63,828 nucleotides of DNA, from assembly GCF_000281955.1 (NCBI RefSeq), contig NZ_AKKF01000203.1, positions 1 through 63,828 on the forward strand. The letters are read 5' to 3'. Source of the stretch: Caulobacter sp. AP07 (GTDB taxonomy: Bacteria; Pseudomonadota; Alphaproteobacteria; Caulobacterales; Caulobacteraceae). Position numbers and translations under genes: made by a program. Positions 36,497 through 44,722 of the stretch are shown in pieces (within the stretch, counting starts at the first letter, position 1; every line of letters starts with the position of its first letter). The notes under the pieces were generated by a model that saw only the letters and a list, made by a program, of their open reading frames with translations, was not told the DNA's origin and searched no databases.

Positions 36497-37246
36497 GTGA
36501 GCAAGCTTTCAGGCAAGACCGCCGTGGTCACCGGCGCTTCCAAGGGTATCGGCGCGGCCATCGCCAAGGCGTTGGCCGCGGAAGGCGCGGCCGTGGTGGT
36601 CAACTACGCCTCCAGCCGCGAGGGCGCCGACAAGGTGGTGGCCGAGATCGTCGCCGCCGGCGGCAAGGCCCTGGCTGTCCAGGGTGACGTGTCGAAAGGC
36701 GCCGACGTCACGCGGCTGTTCGCGGAGACCAAGGCCGCGTTCGGCCCGGTGGACGTGCTGGTCAACAACGCCGGCGTCTACCAGTTCGCGCCGCTGGACG
36801 GCGTGACCGAGGACGAGTTCCACCGCCAGTTCAACACCAACGTCCTGGGCCTGCTGCTGGCCACCCAGGAGGCCGCCCGCCACTTCAACCCCGAGGGCGG
36901 CAGCATCATCAACATCAGCTCGGGCGCTGTGTCGATGAACCTGCCCGAGACCGCGACCTACACCGCCACCAAGGCGTCGGTGGACGCCATCACCCGCGTG
37001 CTCTCCAAGGAACTGGGCCCGCGCAAGATCCGGGTCAACGCCATCAGCCCCGGCGCGGTCGAGACCGAGGGCGTCCACGCCATGGGCATCATCGGCAGCG
37101 ACTTCGAAAAGCACCTGACCTCGCAGACCCCGCTGGGCCGCATGGGCCAGCCGGACGACATCGCCCCGGTCGCGGTGTTCCTGGCTTCGGCCGATTCCGG
37201 CTGGCTGACCGGCGAGGTGATCCTCGCCTCGGGCGGCCTGCGCTAG
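36497..37246 (+). CDS. SDR-family oxidoreductase (3-oxoacyl-ACP reductase-like)
   Basis: 249 residues of a classical short-chain dehydrogenase. The cofactor motif is VTGASKGIGAAIAKAL, followed by DVLVNNAGVY, the catalytic Ser in NISSGAVSM and the YxxxK pair in ATYTATKASVDA, and the sequence ends with the usual GEVILASGGLR. It should be an NAD(P)(H)-linked alcohol/ketone reductase in the cytoplasm. The GTG at 36497, with AAGGAG nine bases earlier, gives a start like other SDRs; an ATG at 36467 would add ten residues. It is likely controlled by the ArsR protein encoded just before it. Confidence 0.85.
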   Translation: MSKLSGKTAVVTGASKGIGAAIAKALAAEGAAVVVNYASSREGADKVVAEIVAAGGKALAVQGDVSKGADVTRLFAETKAAFGPVDVLVNNAGVYQFAPLDGVTEDEFHRQFNTNVLGLLLATQEAARHFNPEGGSIINISSGAVSMNLPETATYTATKASVDAITRVLSKELGPRKIRVNAISPGAVETEGVHAMGIIGSDFEKHLTSQTPLGRMGQPDDIAPVAVFLASADSGWLTGEVILASGGLR

Positions 37247-37259
37247 GGTCCACAAAAAC

Positions 37260-37290
37260 CGTCATCCCCCGACTTGTTCGGGGGGTGACG
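37260..37290. repeat. Intergenic palindromic repeat, family D copy 2
   Basis: CGTCATCCCCCGA and TCGGGGGGTGACG (37260-37290) pair around a short ACTTGT loop. It shares the arms and the preceding TCCACAAA with the copy at 3367. It lies 14 bp after the SDR stop, suited to a transcript-end stem. Confidence 0.6.
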
Positions 37291-37362
37291 ACGGTGGGAG
37301 ATGGGATCATCCGCCCCCACACCGCGTTATCGAGGCTCACCCCTTTGCAAGGAGCCTCTCCC

Positions 37363-37686
37363 ATGGCCGCCTATGACGCCTCCTACGGCACGCCCGCCGC
37401 CGCGCGGCAGGGCCTGCTGGCCAACCTCTCCGACAAGGTCTCGGGCCTGCTGGGCCACAAGGCCATACCGACCCATTCCTATGCGCCCGCCCCGCCCGCC
37501 GACTACGCCCTGACGCCCGACGCCGAGGGCAAGATCACCCTGGCCGGCCGCAGGGTCCCTATCGCCCTCGCCTTGGTCGGGGCCGGCGTGGTCGCCGCCC
37601 TGCTGATCAACCGCCGGACCCGCGCTCCGGCGATCGCCGCGGCCACCACCGCCTGGACCTTCCTCGGCAGCCAGCTGCGGCGGTAG
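37363..37686 (+). CDS. Small protein with one membrane span, unknown function
   Basis: 107 residues. The N-terminal 70 residues are soluble and Pro/Ala-rich (SYAPAPPADYALTPDAEGKITLAG), then RRVPIALALVGAGVVAALLINRRTRAP provides a single span flanked by arginines. AAGGAG eight bases before the ATG at 37363 decides the start. The family is not recognised. It ends 33 bp before a short palindrome that probably terminates it and the converging operon at 37754. Confidence 0.62.
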   Translation: MAAYDASYGTPAAARQGLLANLSDKVSGLLGHKAIPTHSYAPAPPADYALTPDAEGKITLAGRRVPIALALVGAGVVAALLINRRTRAPAIAAATTAWTFLGSQLRR

Positions 37687-37718
37687 GGCTGAGTTGAAGC
37701 GCTAGGCCCCTTTGCTCT

Positions 37719-37747
37719 TCCCTCCCCTTCATGGGGAGGGAGGGGAG
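37719..37747. terminator. Two-way hairpin shared with repeat family C
   Basis: CCCTCCCC-TTCAT-GGGGAGGG forms an 8-bp GC stem between converging genes (stops at 37686 and 37754). The same stem and loop open the longer repeat at 49594. It could terminate both transcripts, though there is no long U tract. Confidence 0.5.
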
Positions 37748-37753
37748 CACTGT

Positions 37754-38464
37754 CTAGACCGCCATCCGGTAGTGCGTCGCCAACCGCTGAAGCGCCAGCT
37801 TCAGCACCGTCTTTCCGGCCCGCCGGGGCAGGCCCAGCTCGCGCTCCGCCGCCTGCAGCGCCGTCTCGGCCAGGCACACACGCTCGAGAATCTCCCGCAG
37901 CCCCGGCCCCACGGCTGCCAGCGCCGCGGCGATGCGGTCCTTGGCCGCTCTCGCCCGCAGCGCCGGCTCCAGCCGCTCCCCGCCGCCGCCCGAGCGCGGT
38001 TGGGCGTCCCAGTTCATGGTCAGGCGGCCGACCGTCCCGGCCTTCTGGAAATCCTCGCGCAGCCGCTCGCCGGCCGCCGCCTCGACCGGCGCCAGGCCGC
38101 CCCGCCGGGCCAGCCAGGCCAGGGGCGACTCGCCCAGATTGGCCTTCAGCGCCACGGGGACGCCGCCGTCCTCCAGCACCAGCCGCTCGCCCTCGATCAC
38201 CCCCGGCCGTCCCGGCGGCGGCGCTTCGGACGGCGCCCGCGCCAGACGCCATCCGCCCTCGCGCCGCAGGACCAGCCCCGGCTCGCGGGCCAGCGCCCGG
38301 AAGGCCGCCTCGTCCACGGTCAGCATGGCCCGATGGCGCGGCCCGAACCGGACCACATAGCCCAGGCCCTTGACTTCGATCAGCGCCCCCGGCCGTTGCA
38401 GCAGCCGCGCCGCCCGGCTCGCCAGGCGCTCGGCCTCCAGCGCCCGCTCGAAGACGCCGCTCAT
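37754..38464 (-). CDS. DUF6456 domain protein
   Basis: 236 residues. The N-terminal half looks DNA-binding-adjacent, with a small beta region VIEVKGLGYVVRFGP-like (ALIEVKGLGYVVRFGP). The C-terminal DUF6456 part contains ESPLAWLARRGGLAPVEAAAGERLREDFQKAG and TMNWD, followed by helices ending LKLALQRLATHYRMAV, which resembles a regulator seen in alphaproteobacteria. Its ATG overlaps the stop of the DnaA-C-like gene upstream by 4 nt, so the pair should be made together. The function is unknown; a transcription factor role is likely given the helix-rich C-terminus. Confidence 0.7.
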   Translation of the reverse strand: MSGVFERALEAERLASRAARLLQRPGALIEVKGLGYVVRFGPRHRAMLTVDEAAFRALAREPGLVLRREGGWRLARAPSEAPPPGRPGVIEGERLVLEDGGVPVALKANLGESPLAWLARRGGLAPVEAAAGERLREDFQKAGTVGRLTMNWDAQPRSGGGGERLEPALRARAAKDRIAAALAAVGPGLREILERVCLAETALQAAERELGLPRRAGKTVLKLALQRLATHYRMAV

Positions 38465-38847
38465 CGTCTCACCCCCAGGTCGGTCAGGCCGGGAAAGGTC
38501 TCGGGGGCCTGTTTCACGCAGGCCTCCAGCACGCTCATCCGGGCGTCGAAGGCGGCGTCCTCGCGCATGTCCTCGATGCGGTGGCAGGCATGGCCGCAGG
38601 TCGTGCGGTCGCGGTTGAAGGCGAAAGCCACCCGCAGCAGCGGCCAGTTGAAATTGACGTGGGCCAGGTAGATGGCGATCTGCCGGGCCCGGGCCGCCGC
38701 CTTGCTGGACCGGCCATGGCCGGCGATCTCGGCCGGCGAGACGCCCGTGGCCAGAGCCACGGTGTGGGTGACGAAGGCCGCGGCCAACCGGTCACGGCGC
38801 GGGTCGGGCGTGATCGCCCAGATATCCTCGAGAGCTTGAGCGATCAT
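38461..38847 (-). CDS. Stand-alone DnaA domain IV-like DNA-binding protein
   Basis: 128 residues. AFVTHTVALATGVSPAEIAG, SSKAAARARQIAIYLAHV and FAFNRDRTTCGHACHRIED line up with the DnaA C-terminal helix-turn-helix and its signature GGRDHTTVLHAxxKI; the second Thr and His that touch the DnaA box are replaced by Thr and Gly-His. There is no ATPase domain, so it cannot load helicase. It may bind DnaA-box-like sites as a regulator. It starts at ATG 38847 and is coupled to the DUF6456 gene downstream. Confidence 0.72.
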   Translation of the reverse strand: MIAQALEDIWAITPDPRRDRLAAAFVTHTVALATGVSPAEIAGHGRSSKAAARARQIAIYLAHVNFNWPLLRVAFAFNRDRTTCGHACHRIEDMREDAAFDARMSVLEACVKQAPETFPGLTDLGVRR

Positions 38848-38985
38848 GCCACCCCCCAATGGTCGGCGTCCCAACGACGCCGCTGACATCAGCCTAGGCC
38901 GATATTCCTGGGTAGAGGATAACTTTCCTATTATGCGCGTCTAGTAGGAATATAAACCTTTGATTGTGCAGGGCGTGACCCCCGT

Positions 38986-39918
38986 CTATCCCCGCGTCCA
39001 AACGGGCATGGAGGCGGTGGGGATGATCGCGCCCTTGCAGGTCACCACCGCCGCCGCCAGCTGGTGGCCGCGCGCCACGGCGGTCTCGACGGGCAGTCCG
39101 GCCAGGCGCGAGGCCAGGTAGGCGGCGTTGAAGCTGTCGCCGGCGCCGGTGGTGTCCAGCGCCTTGACCCGTTGCGGGGCGGGGGTGGCGATGCGGCCGC
39201 CCAACCCCTGGAAGGGCGGCGTGTGGACATTGACCGCGTGGCTCTCGTCGCGCGCCACCACCTCGGCCCCGGCGGCGGCCCATTCGGCGGCCAGGTCCTC
39301 GGCCTCGCGGCCATAGAGCGGCCGGCTGTCCTCGCTGCTCAGCGAGATGTAGCGGCACGACGGCACGACGCCGTCCAGCGCCTCCCGCGCGGCCTGCGGG
39401 CTGGACCACAGGGCCGGGCGGTAGTTGAAGTCCAGGGCCACGGCCACGCCCAGCGAATGGACATAGGCCAGGATGTCCTTCAGCCGGGCCCGGCCGATGT
39501 CGCCGATCACCGCCAGGGTGACGCCCGACAGATAGACCAGGTCGCTGGCCTTGGCGGCGGCGATCAGCTGGTCGGCGGTGTGCTGCGAGAACAGGTCGCG
39601 GATCGGGGCCCGCTCGCGCCAATAGTGGAAGTGGCGCTCGCCGGCCTCGTCCAGCACGATGGCGTAGAGGCCGGGCAGGCGGTTCTCGACCTCGCGCACC
39701 AGGGCCGTGTCCAGCCCCTCGCGCCGCATCGCGGCCAGAGCGCCCTCGCTGAACGGGTCGCCCTGGCCCAGCGCCGTGCAGTAGGCCACCGCGTCGCCCA
39801 GCCGCGCCAGGTAGACGGCGGTGTTGAAGGTGTCGCCGGCATAGCCCATCCGATGCAGGCCCTCGCCCTCGGGCGACAGCTCGACCATGCATTCGCCCAG
39901 GACGGTGATGCGCGCCAT
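38986..39918 (-). CDS. kdgK: 2-keto-3-deoxygluconate kinase (PfkB family)
   Basis: 310 residues. GECMVELSPEGEGLHRMGYAGDTFNTAVYLARLG opens the ribokinase fold, and DTTGAGDSFNAAYLASRL is the PfkB signature with the catalytic Asp. YRPALWSSPQAAREAL is typical of KdgK. It phosphorylates 2-keto-3-deoxygluconate for the Entner-Doudoroff route in the cytoplasm. An alginate lyase gene lies just upstream on the same strand, giving a coherent path from uronate polymer to KDG, although the enzymes between are not in the window. A family B repeat of 100 bp separates the two. Confidence 0.85.
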   Translation of the reverse strand: MARITVLGECMVELSPEGEGLHRMGYAGDTFNTAVYLARLGDAVAYCTALGQGDPFSEGALAAMRREGLDTALVREVENRLPGLYAIVLDEAGERHFHYWRERAPIRDLFSQHTADQLIAAAKASDLVYLSGVTLAVIGDIGRARLKDILAYVHSLGVAVALDFNYRPALWSSPQAAREALDGVVPSCRYISLSSEDSRPLYGREAEDLAAEWAAAGAEVVARDESHAVNVHTPPFQGLGGRIATPAPQRVKALDTTGAGDSFNAAYLASRLAGLPVETAVARGHQLAAAVVTCKGAIIPTASMPVWTRG

Positions 39919-39952
39919 GTGGTGAGTCCCCTGTTTATTTGGCGCGGTGATA

Positions 39953-40052
39953 CCCCCCTCCGACCCTCCGGGCCACCTCCCCCAGAGGGGGAGGATCTAC
40001 GCGGTGCAGATGCTCCCCCTCTGGGGGAGCTGTCGCGGAGCGACTGAGGGGG
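39953..40052. repeat. Intergenic repeat family B, copy 2
   Basis: Same architecture as the copy at 8184: CCCCCCTC to GAGGGGG ends, the CCTCCGGGCC-type stem, CTCCCCCAGAGGGGGAG and GCTCCCCCTCTGGGGGAGC. It begins 34 bp ahead of kdgK and stops two bases before the alginate lyase stop codon, so it fills almost the whole gap. Confidence 0.7.
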
Positions 40053-40054
40053 CC

Positions 40055-41227
40055 CTAACCCTCGAACCACAGCACCGGCTGGCGGATCGGATAGTTGCGG
40101 ATGATCTCGTTCTCGATGGGGTCCGGGTCGAGCTTGCGCCAGATCGCCAGGTAGTCCGGCCGGTCCAGCGCCAGGCCGCCGAACAGCAGGCTGGGCTGGC
40201 GGACCGGCCAGCCGGCGAAGGCCTCGACGTCGGGCGGCCGGGTCCACGAGGCCTTGTCGGCGATGAACGGGGCCATGTAGGCCAGGGCGTCGGCGATCGA
40301 ACCGCCGGCCTGGCCCTTGTAGCGCCAGAGGTCCTCGCCGGGCGTCGACAGCACGTGGGCGGAGGCGGCCAGCACGTCGAGATTGAACAGGCAGTAGCCG
40401 TAGGGCTTGGTCCGGGCCAGCTCCAGGGGCTGGGCGCCGTCGGGCGCGATCTGCCCCGGAATCAAGGTCTTCAGGCGACCGCGCGCCACGTCCATGACCG
40501 CGTGATCGTCGGTTAGCCGCGCGAACTCGCCGGCCTGCAGCGCCCAGCAGGTGCCGTGGTTATTCTTCTGGTCGCGCTCCTCGACGCCGTTGGGCGAGGT
40601 GGTCATCCAGGTCACATACTCGGCGAACCACGCGGCGACCGGGGCGTAGACCCCCTGCCCCGTCCGCCCGCCCCGCAGAACGCTGACGGCGCGCGCCACC
40701 TCCACCAGGTGCAGGGTGTCGATGACGCCGATCCCGCGCCCGGTGTTGACGCCGATGATCGCCTGGGCGTGGTCCAGGTTGGGGTTCATCCGCGTGGCGG
40801 GGGTGACGAACCAGGCCGCCAGGTGCGTCTCGGCGTGCTCGGCGTAACGCGCCTGGCCGGTGATCTTCCAGGCCGCGGCCAGGGCCGGCAGTTGCACGCC
40901 CAGGCGGATCACCGCCTCGCGGTGGGCGACGAACTTCTCCGGGTTGGAGAAGCCGTCGCGCCGGATGTAGGGCCCGGTCGGGTTGGCGGCGTCGGGCCAC
41001 CAGTAGTCGGCCTCCGAATAGTAGTCGTTGCGCCCGGCGGGACTGCGCGGCGCGTCGAAGGCGGTGATGGTGACGGCGGGCTCGCCCAGATAGCGGTCGG
41101 CGGCGGCGAGCACCCGCACCCGGTCGATCGCCTTCAGGTCGATCGCCGGCCGGGCGGCCGCCTGGGCCGAAAAACCGGTCGCCGTCGCGACCAGGGCCGC
41201 GCCCGCGCAGAAATCCCGTCGGTTCAT
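40055..41227 (-). CDS. Alginate lyase family protein (PL5-like), exported
   Basis: 390 residues. A signal peptide, MNRRDFCAGAALVATATGFSAQAAA, has the twin-arginine-like NRRDFCAGA. The alpha/alpha-barrel body contains YWWPD, MNPNLDHAQAI, and the active-site block KNNHGTCWALQA, whose Asn-His matches PL5 alginate lyases, with HVLSTPGEDLWRY later. It should cleave beta-1,4-linked uronates in the periplasm, releasing unsaturated products that enter the KDG pathway through the adjacent kinase. PL5 enzymes prefer mannuronate, but relatives also act on glucuronan-like polymers, so substrate is open. Confidence 0.8.
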   Translation of the reverse strand: MNRRDFCAGAALVATATGFSAQAAARPAIDLKAIDRVRVLAAADRYLGEPAVTITAFDAPRSPAGRNDYYSEADYWWPDAANPTGPYIRRDGFSNPEKFVAHREAVIRLGVQLPALAAAWKITGQARYAEHAETHLAAWFVTPATRMNPNLDHAQAIIGVNTGRGIGVIDTLHLVEVARAVSVLRGGRTGQGVYAPVAAWFAEYVTWMTTSPNGVEERDQKNNHGTCWALQAGEFARLTDDHAVMDVARGRLKTLIPGQIAPDGAQPLELARTKPYGYCLFNLDVLAASAHVLSTPGEDLWRYKGQAGGSIADALAYMAPFIADKASWTRPPDVEAFAGWPVRQPSLLFGGLALDRPDYLAIWRKLDPDPIENEIIRNYPIRQPVLWFEG

Positions 41228-41287
41228 GTCGGATCGACCTCGCAGGCTTCGATGGAGGCGGATGTGACGCCGAAGCGGGCCGGCGCT

Positions 41288-43060
41288 CTACCCTTTTTTC
41301 CGCGCCGCGATCCAGGTGTCGATCTTGGCCTCCAGCACCGCCAGCGGCAGCGAGCCGTTCAGCAGCACCGCGTCGTGGAAGGCCCGCTCGTCGAACCTGT
41401 CGCCCAGGGCCGTCTCGGCCCGATGCCGCAGCTCCAGGAGCTTCAGCTCGCCGACCTTGTAGGCCAGGGCCTGGCCCGGCCAGGAGACGTAGCGCGCCAG
41501 CTCGACCTCGATATTGGTCGGCGACAGGGCGGTGTTGTCGGTGAAGCAGGCCCGGGCCTGGTCCATCGTCCAGTGCTTGGCGTGGAGGCCGGTGTCGGCC
41601 TCCAGCCGGCAGGCCCGCCACATCTCGTAGGACAGCCGCCCGAACAGCTCATAGGGGTCGCGATAGATGCCCATCTCCTCGCCCAGCCACTCCGAATACA
41701 GCCCCCAGCCCTCGCCATAGGCGTTGAAATAGACGCTCTTGCGGAAGTCCGGGACGCCGACCTGCTCCTGGGCCAGGGAGGTCTGGATGTGGTGGCCCGG
41801 CGCGCCCTCGTGCAGCACCAGGGCCGGCAGCTCGTACAGCGGCCGCTGGTCCAGCGCCGAGGTGTTGATCATCAGCCCGCCGGCCCGGCCGGTCTTGGGG
41901 TCGCCGCCGAAGTAGCGGCCGGTGGTGTAGCCCTGCTCGATGCTGGCCGGCACCGGCCGCACGCCGTAGGTCAGGCGCGGCAGGGTCCCGAAGTGCGCCG
42001 GCAGCTGGTCGTCGGCCCGCTTGGCGATCTCGCTGGCCTTTTCCAGCAGCTGCTGGCGGCTGGTGGCGTAGAAGCGCGGATCCTTGCGCAGGAAGGCGAT
42101 GAAGGCCGGCAGGTCGCCCTGGAAGCCGGCCTGTTTCATCACGACCTCCATCCGCCCCCGGATGCGCGCCACCTCCGACAGGCCCAAAGCGTGGATCTGG
42201 TCCGGGGTCATGGTCGTGGTGGTGTGGCGGCGCACGAGGAAAGCGTAGTAGCGCCGGCCGTCGGGCAGGTCCGAGGCGGCCAGGCTCCTGGCGGCGTGCG
42301 GCAGGTATTCGGTTTCCAGGAAGGTCACGAAACTGGCCCGGGCCGGGGCGACCTTGTCGGCCAGCACCTTGGTCCCCTCGGCCAGCAGGGCGGCGCGGCG
42401 CTCGGCCGGGATGGCGACGGGAAGGTCGCGCAACGGGGCCAGCAGCGGCTCGTCGCCCACCGGCGTGGCCGCCGTGCGGCGGGCCCGGTCGAGCACCGCC
42501 TGGGCGGTCGGCGCGGCCTGGACGAAGCCGTCGGCCACCCCGCGACGGGCATTGGCGATGTTGGCCGCGTACCAGTCGCCCGTCTGGGCCAGCAGGCCGA
42601 TCCAGGCCTTCGCCTCGGCCTCGCTCTTCAGGTGCATGCCGTTGGCGCGGTAGAGCAGGATGACGTCGAAGCCGCCGTCGGTGCTGAACGGCATCCGCGC
42701 CTCGTCGAACGACAGCCCCTCCAGCCGCTCGTCCAGGCTCCATTTGAGGATGGCGTGAGTCAGACGCTGGTCGGCGCTCAGGGCGGCCAGGTCGACGCCG
42801 TCCAGCGCCTGGCGCGCTGCCGTCAGCTGGACCTTGCGCGCGGCGTCGGCCTGGGGCCCGACCGGCGGGAAGCGGAAGCGCGAGGCCTCGTCCGCCCCGC
42901 CCTCGCCGTCATCCTCGCCCGCCCCGGACGCCTCATAGGCCTTGACCGCCTGGGCCAGCCGCCCCGAAGCACTCGTGGCGGCGACGCTGGGCGCGGCGGC
43001 GACGGCCGCGCCGTTCAACAGCATCGCCAGGGCCAGGCCCAGAAGGACGCGCTTGGACAT
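41288..43060 (-). CDS. DUF885 protein, probable exported zinc metallopeptidase-like
   Basis: 590 residues. A signal peptide (MSKRVLLGLALAMLLNGAAVAAA) leads to a long helical protein. The DUF885 core is present: LVLHEGAPGHHIQTSLAQEQ carries an HExxxHH metal-site pattern, followed by YFNAYGEGWGLYSEWLGEEMGIY, with a second acidic ligand set, and RYVSWPGQALAYKVGELKLLEL. Members are widespread and thought to be peptidases, but few have been tested. An acidic Gly/Glu-rich patch (GAGEDDGEGGADEA) near residue 45 suggests a flexible linker. It is monocistronic, 61 bp upstream of the alginate lyase on the same strand. Confidence 0.82.
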   Translation of the reverse strand: MSKRVLLGLALAMLLNGAAVAAAPSVAATSASGRLAQAVKAYEASGAGEDDGEGGADEASRFRFPPVGPQADAARKVQLTAARQALDGVDLAALSADQRLTHAILKWSLDERLEGLSFDEARMPFSTDGGFDVILLYRANGMHLKSEAEAKAWIGLLAQTGDWYAANIANARRGVADGFVQAAPTAQAVLDRARRTAATPVGDEPLLAPLRDLPVAIPAERRAALLAEGTKVLADKVAPARASFVTFLETEYLPHAARSLAASDLPDGRRYYAFLVRRHTTTTMTPDQIHALGLSEVARIRGRMEVVMKQAGFQGDLPAFIAFLRKDPRFYATSRQQLLEKASEIAKRADDQLPAHFGTLPRLTYGVRPVPASIEQGYTTGRYFGGDPKTGRAGGLMINTSALDQRPLYELPALVLHEGAPGHHIQTSLAQEQVGVPDFRKSVYFNAYGEGWGLYSEWLGEEMGIYRDPYELFGRLSYEMWRACRLEADTGLHAKHWTMDQARACFTDNTALSPTNIEVELARYVSWPGQALAYKVGELKLLELRHRAETALGDRFDERAFHDAVLLNGSLPLAVLEAKIDTWIAARKKG

Positions 43061-43172
43061 CGGAAACTCCCCGCAGGTTCTAGGGCGGGGTTAGAGCAGG
43101 AATCGGAGCTCGGCCCAACTCGCGGCGCGCTCTTGCCGGGCGGCTGTCATTCGCAATGTCGGCAACGGGTGG

Positions 43173-43538
43173 CTAAGCGCCCTCGCCACCCAGCGGCTCA
43201 GCCGACCCGTCCGGGAGCACCTTCAACGTCTGGACGGCGTTGCCGCCAGGCCCACGACAAGCCTGCGACGAAGGCGAGCGCACGACAACGATACTGCGAG
43301 ACACGTCCACAGAACTGCCGATCGGACAGCGATAGCTCCCCGCCACGACTTCACGACGCGACGTCCAGCTCCAGTGGTAGTTGGCAGCTTCCACAAGGTC
43401 CACGCTCGGGTCGATTCCGAGCCGCTTTAGAAGGTCGAATTTCTCCGACACCCAGGCAGGTGAAGCGGGGGCCTGCGGCCTACCGCAGCTAGCGACCGCC
43501 ATAGCGGTCAGCGCAATAAGGGCGAGGCTCAGCTTCAT
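43173..43538 (-). CDS. Lipoprotein of unknown function
   Basis: 121 residues. MKLSLALIALTAMAVASCG has a typical lipobox (VASC), so a lipid-anchored envelope protein is predicted. The mature part includes ANYHWSWTSRREVVAGSYRCPIGS and SQACRGPGGNAV; the two later cysteines may form a disulfide. No family is recognised. It has no obvious operon partner; the DUF885 start is 112 bp downstream on the same strand. Confidence 0.55.
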   Translation of the reverse strand: MKLSLALIALTAMAVASCGRPQAPASPAWVSEKFDLLKRLGIDPSVDLVEAANYHWSWTSRREVVAGSYRCPIGSSVDVSRSIVVVRSPSSQACRGPGGNAVQTLKVLPDGSAEPLGGEGA

Positions 43539-43652
43539 GACCGCGAACTTGCGCCCTCAAGGTTGCGAGTCCGCTAAGGGGCGAAGGTCGACATGGACCC
43601 CGGCCCCGGAAGCGGACCTCCCCATCGGGCATGAGGGCTTGAGCGGCCCGCC

Positions 43653-44258
43653 CTAGAACGTCGTCCTGCACCCCTGCTTGGCGTGCACCCCGCGCAGGAA
43701 GCCGCGCCGGGCGTAGCCCGCGTCGAGCGCGGCGTTGAGGCGGCGGTCGGCCGGGGCCGCGCCGGTCAGTTCGCGCACGACGCCGCGGAACGGGATGATG
43801 GCGTTGATCACGCTCTTGCCGCCGGCCTCGGCCAGCTTGCCCGCCTTGTTCTCCCGGACCTCGTTGCCGACCTTGTAGTCCGGGCCCAGCACCAGGTTCA
43901 GGTCGGTGACCTCGGCCGCCAGCTGCTTGCAGGTCTTCAGGCCCTTGAGGCTGTAGGGGTCCTCTCGCGCCTTATCCAGGATCGGCGGAATCTCGCGCTT
44001 CATGACGCCGACGTCGCGCGCCGGCTGGGTGCCGATCTCGACGGACTTCTTGCGGGTTTCGGCCATCCACCCCTCGGCGGGTTTGTCCGGGTCGTCGGGC
44101 TTCTTGTCGGGGGTCTGGGCGGGGGGCGGAGCGCTCGCGGGCTTCTTGATCGGATACTGGGCCCGGTCCTGGGCCTGCGCCGCGCCCGTCAGGGCCAAGA
44201 CCATCGCGATCATCGTCACGCCCACCACGCGGGTCCGCCCAAGGTCCATCTGTGTCAT
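43653..44258 (-). CDS. Exported protein of unknown function
   Basis: 201 residues. The start MTQMDLGRTRVVGVTMIAMVLALTGAAQAQ is a signal peptide, cleaved near AQA|QD. A Pro/Lys-rich linker (KKPASAPPPAQTPDKKPDDP) follows, then a helical domain with two cysteines (KTCKQLAAEVTDLN and KQGCRTTF at the very end) that could pair, and a stretch INAIIPFRGVVRELTGAAPADRRL. The pattern LTCKQLAAE...VLGPD fits small periplasmic proteins seen in Caulobacterales, but no function is known. ATGs at 44282 and 44249 are alternative starts. Confidence 0.6.
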   Translation of the reverse strand: MTQMDLGRTRVVGVTMIAMVLALTGAAQAQDRAQYPIKKPASAPPPAQTPDKKPDDPDKPAEGWMAETRKKSVEIGTQPARDVGVMKREIPPILDKAREDPYSLKGLKTCKQLAAEVTDLNLVLGPDYKVGNEVRENKAGKLAEAGGKSVINAIIPFRGVVRELTGAAPADRRLNAALDAGYARRGFLRGVHAKQGCRTTF

Positions 44259-44393
44259 GTCGGCCCAGTCCCCGCGTATCACCCACCCCGCGCAGAGGAT
44301 CGCCGATCAGGAACGGCGAGCCGCGTGCCGGGTTCCCGTAAAGCTACCAAGAGCCCACCGGATGCGTCACGCTTCAAATTCTGGGGAGAAAAT

Positions 44394-44468
44394 TGGAGCG
44401 GGCGAAGAGATTCGAACTCTCGACCCCAACCTTGGCAAGGTTGTGCTCTACCACTGAGCTACGCCCGC
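44394..44468 (-). tRNA. tRNA-Gly (GCC), copy 1
   Basis: Read leftward from 44468: acceptor GCGGGCG pairs with CGCCCGC near the 3' end, a D-arm with GTAGCTCAGTGGTAGAGC, anticodon loop TTGCCAA giving anticodon GCC, T-arm with GTTCGAATC, discriminator T and an encoded CCA (44396-44394). All stems pair. It reads GGC/GGU glycine codons. The copy at 44515-44589 is identical. Confidence 0.97.
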
Positions 44469-44514
44469 ATCCGGGATATTCTGGGTCTCGTTCCACCCCC
44501 CGAAAACCGGAGAA

Positions 44515-44589
44515 TGGAGCGGGCGAAGAGATTCGAACTCTCGACCCCAACCTTGGCAAGGTTGTGCTCTACCACTGAGCTACGCCCGC
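44515..44589 (-). tRNA. tRNA-Gly (GCC), copy 2
   Basis: Identical over all 75 bases to the gene at 44394-44468, including encoded CCA, and on the same strand. A 46-bp spacer separates them, short enough for one primary transcript with copy 2 first. Confidence 0.97.
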
Positions 44590-44722
44590 ATCGGCGAGGG
44601 CTGAAACAGCGCCCCGCGACGAGGAGGCGGCTTATGGCAGAGCGCCTTGCGGTTGGCAAGCGGTCTGAGGCGGGTTGCGGCGAGTCACTGTGGACAACGC
44701 GAAAGACGCGCGCCCCTCAGTC

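Noticed and set aside
40556..43492. A 978-codon open frame on the plus strand
   Set aside because: It lies opposite the alginate lyase, the DUF885 gene and part of the lipoprotein, crosses all three, and has no recognisable domain.
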